This document shows positions 8,227-12,653 of a stretch of 12,653 nt of DNA, in pieces. The notes under the pieces are model-generated. The model was given only the letters and a program-made list of their open reading frames with translations, made no database searches and was not told the DNA's origin. Source of the stretch: Anaerolineaceae bacterium UBA5211 (GTDB taxonomy: Bacteria > Chloroflexota > Anaerolineae > Anaerolineales > Anaerolineaceae); the NCBI GenBank assembly GCA_002412595.1, contig DHVJ01000032.1, positions 1 to 12,653 on the forward strand, in the 5' to 3' direction. The number at the start of each line of letters is the position of its first letter. The stretch's first letter is position 1. The translations under genes and the position numbers were made by a program.

Positions 8227-8285
8227 AGACAGATTTTACACCCCTCCAAAAAATTATTTTAATTGTTTTTTTCAGACGTTCTGTA

Positions 8286-8822
8286 TTATTTCAATACTTC
8301 CGCATGATCTTTCATGAAATGCTGGACCTTTGGGGAAATTATCGCCCGGCAGTAAGGTTGGTTGGGATTATTGGCAAAATAATCCTGATGGTATTCTTCA
8401 GCTGGAAAGAACGCTTCCAGTTTTTCGATGCGAGTCACAATCGGTTCGCGAAACATGCCACTCTGGTTAGCTTCTATAAGTGAAGCTTCTGCCTGAGCTT
8501 TCTGCTCTTCATTGGTGTATAAAATGATCGATCGATATTGCTCACCCACGTCATTACCTTGGCGGTCCAATGTGGTCGGGTCGTGTGCGTACCAGAATAT
8601 TTCCAGTAAATCTGAGTAGCTGACAACTTGTGGATCGTATTCCACTTGAATGACTTCCGCGTGGCCGGTAGTTCCACGGCAGACCTGTTCATAGCTGGGA
8701 TTGGGGACTTCACCACCAGCATAACCAGGCATGACCGCCTCTACACCCTTCACCCGTTTGTAAATCGCTTCGGTGCACCAAAAACATCCACCGCCAAAAA
8801 CGGCTTTTTCTGTGTTATTCAT
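8286..8822 (-). CDS. msrA: Peptide-methionine (S)-S-oxide reductase MsrA
   Basis: A 178-residue cytoplasmic enzyme that reduces the S epimer of methionine sulfoxide in proteins and free methionine, using thioredoxin as electron donor. The catalytic motif GCFWC is at residues 12-16, with Cys13 as the nucleophile. Further family signatures are GYAGG, YEQVCRGTTGHAEVIQVEYDP, FWYAHDPTTLDRQGNDVGEQYRS (here split by position only) and EYHQDYFANNPNQPYC, where Cys158 is in the usual position of the conserved C-terminal NQPYC. Length is standard for the family. The ATG at 8822 overlaps the msrB stop by 8 bp, so the two are translated as a coupled pair with msrB first. No signal peptide is visible. Confidence 0.97.
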   Translation of the reverse strand: MNNTEKAVFGGGCFWCTEAIYKRVKGVEAVMPGYAGGEVPNPSYEQVCRGTTGHAEVIQVEYDPQVVSYSDLLEIFWYAHDPTTLDRQGNDVGEQYRSIILYTNEEQKAQAEASLIEANQSGMFREPIVTRIEKLEAFFPAEEYHQDYFANNPNQPYCRAIISPKVQHFMKDHAEVLK

Positions 8823-9183
8823 TGGATCTCGGGATGAATTTCATCGACAAAGAATTGACACAATGGCGGGTGTCTTTGGGTGTGTAATGCTCACCCTCAA
8901 AAACGTGCCCCAAATGCGCTCCGCAGGCTGCACAGGTGATTTCCGTGCGGCGCCCATCCGTATCCAAACTGTGTTTTACTGCGCCGGGAATTTCCTCATC
9001 AAAACTGGGCCAGCCGCAGCCAGAATGAAATTTGGCTTCGGATTGGTAGAGGGGGGCATTGCAGCGCCGGCAAACATAGGTACCGGCTTCAAAGACATCA
9101 TCATATTCGCCACTGAAAGGCGCTTCCGTGCCTTTATCTTCAATTACATGGGCTTCTTGCGGGGTTAGTTTATTCCAAGACAT
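8815..9183 (-). CDS. msrB: Peptide-methionine (R)-S-oxide reductase MsrB
   Basis: A 122-residue protein that reduces the R epimer of methionine sulfoxide, complementing MsrA. Two zinc-binding CXXC pairs are present (Cys38/Cys41 in CRRC and Cys84/Cys87 in CAAC). The catalytic Cys108 lies in RHCVNSLSMKF, and Cys56 in HSGCGWPSF is a likely resolving cysteine. GAHLGHVF is also diagnostic. The ATG at 9183 has a well-placed Shine-Dalgarno (AAAGGAG, complement of 9189-9195), making it the strong first start of the msrB-msrA pair. It has no membrane or export signal, so both enzymes act in the cytoplasm. Confidence 0.97.
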   Translation of the reverse strand: MSWNKLTPQEAHVIEDKGTEAPFSGEYDDVFEAGTYVCRRCNAPLYQSEAKFHSGCGWPSFDEEIPGAVKHSLDTDGRRTEITCAACGAHLGHVFEGEHYTPKDTRHCVNSLSMKFIPRSNE

Positions 9184-9188
9184 TTTAG

Positions 9189-9195
9189 CTCCTTT
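9189..9195 (-). promoter_or_regulatory. Ribosome-binding site of msrB
   Basis: Read on the minus strand this is AAAGGAG, followed by five bases (CTAAA region) before ATG 9183. It is one of the clearest Shine-Dalgarno sequences in the window and fixes the msrB start. Confidence 0.75.
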
Positions 9196-9285
9196 AAGTA
9201 CACTTTCAGTATATAGAACAAGCGCTGGAGAATACGTTAATGAATTATTAAAGATAACTTGGATAGAAGTTCTTTATTTTAAATT

Positions 9286-9322
9286 TGCAAAGCCCTAAAT
9301 TTATCGTTTTCAGGGCTTTGCA
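9286..9322 (-). terminator. Hairpin, probable terminator of the DUF169 gene
   Basis: TGCAAAGCCCT (9286-9296) pairs perfectly with AGGGCTTTGCA (9312-9322) around a 15-base loop. It lies 33 bp beyond the DUF169 stop. The sequence following the stem on the minus strand is A/T-rich (AAATTTAAAATAAAG) but not a clean U run, so the assignment rests mainly on the stem and the position between two transcription units. Confidence 0.55.
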
Positions 9323-9355
9323 TAATTTATCGGTTTGCTTCGAGAATTTTGTCGA

Positions 9356-10126
9356 TTATTTACTCAAATACTCCGGCTGAATTGTATAAGCGGGTGGCAT
9401 AGCTGGTGTCCAATGCATATTGGGCGGCACCGGGAACACAGAAAATCCGCCTTTAGCTGTAGCTTCTAGATTCTCCACCAATTTTCCAGTGACCAGGCTA
9501 TAGGGTGCCGTAAATACCAGTTCATGGTTCTGTGTACCACCAAAGATACGGTCCCCTGCACATGGGAATCCAACCGTGGGTTTCTGGTTGGCAATTGCAA
9601 AAGCAGTGCAGGAGCACATAGCCCCTTCCGCTACGGTATCCGCAGCAATCTTCTCACCGGTATCGTAGGTGCTGGCATGAATCAAGCGCATGGCCTGAGC
9701 GGGATTGACATAAATAATGACCGCCTGCGGCTCGTCATCCTCAGTAACTTCAGCCAAGGGTTTTACCATAACGGCATCATACTGTTTGCCGTTGTCACCA
9801 ATTTTGAAAACATTAGACATGAAATTCTCGGCCGCTTCCGGATTACCGGTATAGATGCCCAAACCGGCTTTCCCCGATGAAATGACTTCCGGTGTTTCAA
9901 TCAACCCCAGGCAGGATGCGCCAAAAGCGCAAATCATGTCATCCGGAGTGCTGCTATTACCTCTGCCCTGATAACGGGCAATGGATACCAGCTGACAGAA
10001 ATTTTGCTTAATGTTTTGGGGATGGCGGGGAAGATCAGCTCTGTCCTTGTACACTTTTACCGCAACCGGCTGCGTCTCGAGGTGCAAGATTTGAATGATA
10101 CTTTGGGAAATTTCACTTGGGTTCAT
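9356..10126 (-). CDS. DUF169 family protein, function unknown
   Basis: A 256-residue soluble protein recognised as DUF169 (the old 'uncharacterised ArCR' family) from its N-terminal PVAVKVYKD segment, the GLGIYTGN-type core, IIYVNPAQAMRLIHA, and GFPCAGDR. Cysteines are notable: Cys44 (NFCQLV), Cys66 (ICAFGASC), Cys72, Cys171 and Cys173 (AMCSCTAF) and Cys189 (GFPCAGD), a set that could bind metal or an iron-sulfur cluster, although that is inference. I choose ATG 10126 because GGAGG (AGTGGAGGCAAAC) lies just upstream; the open frame reaches a GTG at 10174 that has no ribosome-binding site and falls within an inverted repeat. No signal peptide or membrane segment is visible. It appears to be transcribed alone, with a hairpin after its stop and a palindrome before its start. 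Confidence 0.85.
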   Translation of the reverse strand: MNPSEISQSIIQILHLETQPVAVKVYKDRADLPRHPQNIKQNFCQLVSIARYQGRGNSSTPDDMICAFGASCLGLIETPEVISSGKAGLGIYTGNPEAAENFMSNVFKIGDNGKQYDAVMVKPLAEVTEDDEPQAVIIYVNPAQAMRLIHASTYDTGEKIAADTVAEGAMCSCTAFAIANQKPTVGFPCAGDRIFGGTQNHELVFTAPYSLVTGKLVENLEATAKGGFSVFPVPPNMHWTPAMPPAYTIQPEYLSK

Positions 10127-10132
10127 GTTTGC

Positions 10133-10138
10133 CTCCAC
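10133..10138 (-). promoter_or_regulatory. Ribosome-binding site that decides the DUF169 start
   Basis: On the minus strand the sequence reads TGGAGG, then a short spacer (CAAAC) and ATG at 10126. Its presence argues for the internal ATG over the longer GTG start at 10174. Confidence 0.7.
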
Positions 10139-10166
10139 TTTGAATGATGACCCGTTAATATGTTTA

Positions 10167-10195
10167 TATTGCACGTAAATAAAATACGTGCAATA
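10167..10195. repeat. Perfect 11-bp inverted repeat upstream of the DUF169 gene, operator candidate
   Basis: TATTGCACGTA (10167-10177) and its exact complement TACGTGCAATA (10185-10195) flank a 7-base AT spacer. The centre lies about 55 bp upstream of the DUF169 ATG. A TATATT hexamer on the minus strand just upstream (around 10202-10207) could be a -10 box, which would put the palindrome over the transcription start. The layout resembles a binding site for a dimeric repressor; an mRNA leader hairpin is the alternative. The regulator is not identified. Confidence 0.5.
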
Positions 10196-10232
10196 AACTT
10201 TAATATATGCCCCTAATAAACCTAGCGAAAGG

Positions 10233-10264
10233 GACAGCCATCATATTTAAACATGATGGCTGTC
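10233..10264. repeat. Perfect 12-bp hairpin in the gap between folD and the DUF169 gene
   Basis: GACAGCCATCAT (10233-10244) pairs exactly with ATGATGGCTGTC (10253-10264) around an 8-base loop. Half of the stem pairs are G:C, which stands out in an AT-rich gap. It is 186 bp beyond the folD stop. Read on the minus strand it is followed by CCCTTTCGC, not a U run; on the plus strand by ATTATTAAAATT. A terminator or transcript insulator is possible, but no classic tail is seen in either direction. Confidence 0.45.
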
Positions 10265-10449
10265 ATTATTAAAATTGGAATGTAACAAAAAAAGATCTTC
10301 TTATTAGATGGAATTTTGATATCTTAAATAGAGATTATCTTCTTAATGGTAAATAAATCCCTTACTATCGAATTCCTATAGATTGCATTATAAGAAATAA
10401 GATTTTTAATTTTTAATCTTTAGATTAAATTGTTCAACTTACTTATCAT

Positions 10450-11328
10450 TTATTTCGTGCTCATTTCCGCCGCTTTGAGCGTATTCCGCAGCAGCATGGC
10501 AATCGTCATCGGCCCCACCCCGCCCGGCACCGGTGTAATCGCACCGGCCACGTGGCAGGCTTCCTCAAAGGCTACATCCCCCACCAGGCGGTAGCCTTTC
10601 TTTCTGCTGCTGTCATCCACATGGTTAATACCCACATCAATCACAGTTGCACCCGGTTTGATCCAATCACCGCGCACTATTTCCGCCTGGCCAATAGCCG
10701 CCACCAGGATATCTGCCTGACGCGCTATAGCTGGCAGATCGCGCGTGCGTGAATGGCAAATGGTCACAGTGGCATTAGCGCGCACCAGCAGCAGCGCCAC
10801 CGGCATGCCTACGATGTTCGAGCGCCCCAGCACCACCGCCTGTTTGCCTGCCAGTGAGGGCAAAGTTTCGTTGAGCAGCACCATGATGCCGGCTGGTGTA
10901 CAGGATACAAACAGCGGTTCCGGTCCTTTTTGGGCCAAACGACCGATATTGACCGGATGAAAGCCATCCACATCTTTTTCGATTGAAAGCACACTGAGTG
11001 CCTGCTGCTCATCTAATCCCTCTGGCAATGGAGATTGCATCAGAATCCCATGCACACGCTCATCCTGGTTGAGTTCTCTTATCAGCCCTTCCAGTTTTTT
11101 CTGCGGTGTGTCTGCCGGTAACGTAAACCCGAATGATTGGATACCAGCCGCCTCACAGGCACGATGTTTGGAATTGACGTAAGTATGCGAAGCCGGGTCA
11201 TCGCCCACCAAAACAGTCGCCAATCCGGGAATGGATTTTCCGGCTGTTTTACGAGCAGTTACCTGCTCTGCAACCTCCTCGCGGATGCGCATGGAAACAA
11301 CCTTGCCATCAATTATTAGTGCACTCAT
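10450..11328 (-). CDS. folD: Bifunctional methylenetetrahydrofolate dehydrogenase/cyclohydrolase FolD
   Basis: A 292-residue cytoplasmic enzyme interconverting 5,10-methylene-, 5,10-methenyl- and 10-formyl-tetrahydrofolate with NADP. Family landmarks in order: VLVGDDPASHTYVNSKHRAC (residues about 39-58, with Tyr50 and catalytic Lys54), GILMQSPLPEG (94-104, where many relatives have VQLPLP), KDVDGFHP (118-125, Asp121), CTPAGIM, the dinucleotide-binding VVLGRSNIVGMP (165-176), and the C-terminal PVPGGVGPMT (266-275). Length is typical. ATG 11328 has AAGGA about nine bases upstream. It is divergent from the TrmO-family gene with 77 bp between starts. In acetogenic or fermentative anaerobes it supports one-carbon flow; here no other folate gene is next to it, so a general supply role is the safe reading. 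Confidence 0.97.
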   Translation of the reverse strand: MSALIIDGKVVSMRIREEVAEQVTARKTAGKSIPGLATVLVGDDPASHTYVNSKHRACEAAGIQSFGFTLPADTPQKKLEGLIRELNQDERVHGILMQSPLPEGLDEQQALSVLSIEKDVDGFHPVNIGRLAQKGPEPLFVSCTPAGIMVLLNETLPSLAGKQAVVLGRSNIVGMPVALLLVRANATVTICHSRTRDLPAIARQADILVAAIGQAEIVRGDWIKPGATVIDVGINHVDDSSRKKGYRLVGDVAFEEACHVAGAITPVPGGVGPMTIAMLLRNTLKAAEMSTK

Positions 11329-11392
11329 CTTTATTCTTCCTTAAAATTGTCTTTGAATTCATAATATAACCCATTTCATTCTAATAATCCTC

Positions 11393-11398
11393 TACAAT
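11393..11398 (+). promoter_or_regulatory. Possible -10 box giving a leaderless trmO transcript
   Basis: TACAAT ends seven bases before ATG 11406. If it is a -10 element, transcription would begin at or next to the A of the start codon. No Shine-Dalgarno precedes this ATG, which agrees with a leaderless message, but there is no clear -35 hexamer. Confidence 0.3.
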
Positions 11399-11405
11399 AA
11401 TAGGT

Positions 11406-11918
11406 ATGAAAATAACATTTGAACCCATTGGTGTTGTTCATAGTCCCTTTACGGAACTGTCCAATATGCCCATCCAGCCTACCGGAGATGCCGCGGCCGC
11501 GGGCACTTTAGAAATTTATCCTCCCTTTTGCGAGGCGCTGGCAGATCTGGATGGCTTTTCACACATCTATGTGCTGTACTATTTCCACAAAATTAGCGGT
11601 TGGCAGCCCAAGGTAATCCCTTTTTTGGATAACCAACCGCACGGCCTGTTTGCCACACGTGCGCCCCGGCGCCCCAATCCAATCGGCTTATCCCTCCTGC
11701 AGATCACTGCCGTGGAAGGTTGCCAGATTATGGTAAGCGGACTCGATATTCTGGACGGCACTCCTCTGCTGGATATCAAACCCTATATTCCCCAGTTTGA
11801 AGACCCGCAAAATATACGCAACGGTTGGCTGGGCGAACGCGGCGACCAGGTTAAAAGCAGGAAATCAGACCACCGTTTTCTAAAATCCGACAACCACGAT
11901 CCGCATAGGCTTGTATAA
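11406..11918 (+). CDS. trmO: TrmO/TsaA-family tRNA methyltransferase, short form
   Basis: A 170-residue protein with the single TsaA-like beta-barrel domain. Diagnostic segments are PIGVVHSPF (residues 7-15), the SAM-binding GLFATRAPRRPNPIGLS (80-96) and LDGTPLLDIKPYIP (116-129). In Escherichia coli the family member TrmO N6-methylates t6A at position 37 of threonine tRNA; that protein is about 235 residues and has an extra C-terminal domain. Here a charged, poorly conserved tail (KSRKSDHRFLKSDNHDPHRLV) replaces that domain, as in other short members, so the tRNA target is likely but not proven. The start follows from the N-terminal motif and the upstream TACAAT. It is divergent from folD and 70 bp upstream of coaX. 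Confidence 0.88.
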   Translation: MKITFEPIGVVHSPFTELSNMPIQPTGDAAAAGTLEIYPPFCEALADLDGFSHIYVLYYFHKISGWQPKVIPFLDNQPHGLFATRAPRRPNPIGLSLLQITAVEGCQIMVSGLDILDGTPLLDIKPYIPQFEDPQNIRNGWLGERGDQVKSRKSDHRFLKSDNHDPHRLV

Positions 11919-11938
11919 TTCATTTATACAAGTATGAT
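11911..11938 (+). promoter_or_regulatory. Candidate coaX promoter
   Basis: TTGTAT (11911-11916) and TATGAT (11933-11938) are separated by 16 bp and resemble -35 and -10 boxes, with a start expected near 11945, about 44 bp before the coaX ATG. The -35 box overlaps the end of the TrmO-family gene and the whole element overlaps the first copy of the local repeat. Confidence 0.35.
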
Positions 11939-11973
11939 AAAACATCATAGTGTACAATCCATTTATACTGGTA
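11912..11973. repeat. Two degenerate 23-bp direct repeats, each a dyad, before coaX
   Basis: Bases 11912-11934 and 11951-11973 match at 19 of 23 positions with a 39-bp period. The first copy sits inside a perfect 9-bp inverted repeat, CTTGTATAA (11910-11918) and TTATACAAG (11924-11932), spanning the trmO stop; the second keeps the same geometry imperfectly (AGTGTACAA with TTTATACT). A smaller dyad TATGAT/ATCATA lies between them. Two operator sites or duplicated promoter elements are both possible. Confidence 0.5.
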
Positions 11974-11979
11974 AAAGAA

Positions 11980-11984
11980 TAGGA
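11980..11984 (+). promoter_or_regulatory. Ribosome-binding site of coaX
   Basis: TAGGA precedes ATG 11989 by a few bases (AACT spacer), a moderate Shine-Dalgarno that supports this start, as does the immediate MLLTIDLGNTN motif of the protein. Confidence 0.55.
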
Positions 11985-11988
11985 AACT

Positions 11989-12653
11989 ATGCTGCTCACC
12001 ATTGATTTAGGCAATACGAATTTGACCATTGGCTTATATCAGGGCGAAGAACTGCGGGCACACTGGCGCCTGGCTACTGACCATCAACGTATGCCGGACG
12101 AATACGGCCTACAGTTGCACAGCCTGTTACACACCTGTGGGTGCACAGAAGAAGAACTGGACGGCATCGTGCTCTCCTCAGTGGTTCCTCAATTGACAGA
12201 ACGCTTGCAGCAAGCCTGTGAAGATTATCTGCACCTGGAACCCCTGACTGTCACTTCCGACCTCAAATTGAACATCACAATCCTTTACGACAATCCTCAT
12301 GCTGTGGGTGCGGACCGCATCGCAGACGCGGTTGCTGTAACCAAAAACTACGGCGGGCCGGCCTGTATCATCGACTTCGGCACCGCCACCACTTTTAACG
12401 CCCTGACGTCCGAAGCGGCTTATCTGGGCGGCGCAATCCTGCCCGGTATCGGCACAGCGGCTGACGCGCTGGTTTCACACACCGCCAAATTGCCGGCAGT
12501 GGAATTAAAAGCCCCACCCTCTGTGATTGGCACCAACACCCAACACGCCATGCAAGCTGGATTGATATTCGGTTATGTAGCCATGGTGGAAGGTTTAGTC
12601 ACCCGCTTTCGCGAGAAATTGGGTACAGATATGAAAGTCATTGCCACCGGCGG
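11989..12653 (+). CDS. coaX: Type III pantothenate kinase CoaX, 3' end missing
   Basis: The frame is open from ATG 11989 to the end of the window (221 codons plus two bases), about 30-40 residues short of a usual CoaX. It phosphorylates pantothenate to 4'-phosphopantothenate, the first step of coenzyme A synthesis, in the cytoplasm. Visible motifs are the ASKHA phosphate-binding loop IDLGNTN (residues 5-11, Asp6), the SSVVP strand (63-67), GADRIADAVA (107-116, with the conserved Asp109), DFGTATTFNAL (129-139) and GGAILPGI (147-154). The window stops in the second glycine-rich ATP-binding segment (VIATGG). Unlike type I or II kinases, this class typically has poor ATP affinity, needs a monovalent cation and resists CoA feedback; these are family facts, not visible here. 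Confidence 0.96.
   Translation, partial: MLLTIDLGNTNLTIGLYQGEELRAHWRLATDHQRMPDEYGLQLHSLLHTCGCTEEELDGIVLSSVVPQLTERLQQACEDYLHLEPLTVTSDLKLNITILYDNPHAVGADRIADAVAVTKNYGGPACIIDFGTATTFNALTSEAAYLGGAILPGIGTAADALVSHTAKLPAVELKAPPSVIGTNTQHAMQAGLIFGYVAMVEGLVTRFREKLGTDMKVIATG

Larger units (their letters stand above)
10127..10449. other. 323-bp intergenic region between the DUF169 gene and folD
   Basis: No credible gene is present. The region is AT-rich and holds, from left to right, the DUF169 ribosome-binding site, an 11-bp inverted repeat (10167-10195), a 12-bp perfect hairpin (10233-10264), a loose 9-bp repeat ATCTTCTTA at 10295 and 10337, and an all-A/T palindrome TTTAATCT/AGATTAAA (10412-10429) about 20 bp beyond the folD stop. 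I see no tRNA, riboswitch fold or protein remnant. Confidence 0.6.

Noticed and set aside
8773..9168. Open frame of 131 codons on the plus strand opposite msrB
   Set aside because: msrB is certain from its zinc and catalytic cysteines; the opposite frame has no family resemblance.
10127..10174. Upstream GTG extension of the DUF169 gene
   Set aside because: A good GGAGG precedes the internal ATG at 10126, and the GTG falls inside the inverted repeat without its own ribosome-binding site.
10295..10345. Nine-base repeat ATCTTCTTA at 10295 and 10337 as a repeat array
   Set aside because: Only two short copies in AT-rich DNA with no shared flanks; likely chance. No CRISPR-like spacing anywhere in the window.
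10412..10429. TTTAATCT/AGATTAAA palindrome as the folD terminator
   Set aside because: The stem is entirely A:T with a 2-base loop and no U run after it, so it would be unstable; listed only in the description of the gap.

Overview
The window looks like ordinary chromosomal DNA from a bacterium with roughly balanced base composition. The gene content (a DUF4070 radical SAM protein, a type IIIB Mg2+ P-type ATPase, a CcmF with a divergent tryptophan-rich motif, a DUF169 protein, type III pantothenate kinase) suggests an anaerobic Chloroflexota/Anaerolineae-like lineage. That placement is an inference from protein style and would need a phylogeny. No insertion sequence, phage gene, CRISPR array, tRNA or rRNA is visible.

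Layout, left half (plus strand): the 3' part of a B12-binding-type radical SAM gene (2-1216), followed by a probable terminator. Next comes an mgtA-like Mg2+-transporting ATPase (1340-3874) that reads end to end in one frame except for a single TAA at codon 64, exactly where the family normally has Lys in a QFK-N-P motif. Its 3' end overlaps a YbhN-type integral membrane gene (3867-4949). A second, colinear YbhN paralogue follows (5119-6216) with what may be its own promoter.

Middle (minus strand): read from right to left, msrB (9183-8815) overlaps msrA (8822-8286), and ccmF (8226-6223) follows 59 bp downstream, so the three may be one transcript. ccmF meets the second YbhN gene tail to tail with only 6 bp between the stops. 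Further right, a DUF169 gene (10126-9356) has a perfect 11-bp inverted repeat just upstream and a hairpin near its 3' end. folD (11328-10450) lies upstream of it across a 323-bp AT-rich gap that contains a strong 12-bp hairpin.

Right end (plus strand): a short TrmO/TsaA-family gene (11406-11918), divergent from folD, and then the start of coaX, type III pantothenate kinase (11989 to the window end). A 23-bp degenerate direct repeat, each copy a dyad, lies between them.

Functionally this is a housekeeping and membrane-physiology region: Mg2+ import with possible lipid-flipping or lipid-modifying membrane proteins, methionine sulfoxide repair, cytochrome c haem ligation, one-carbon folate metabolism, tRNA modification and CoA synthesis. 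I do not see a clear new multi-gene system. The points most worth checking are the nonsense codon in an otherwise intact mgtA, the duplicated YbhN genes coupled to it, the DUF169 gene with its operator-like palindrome, and the repeat in front of coaX.
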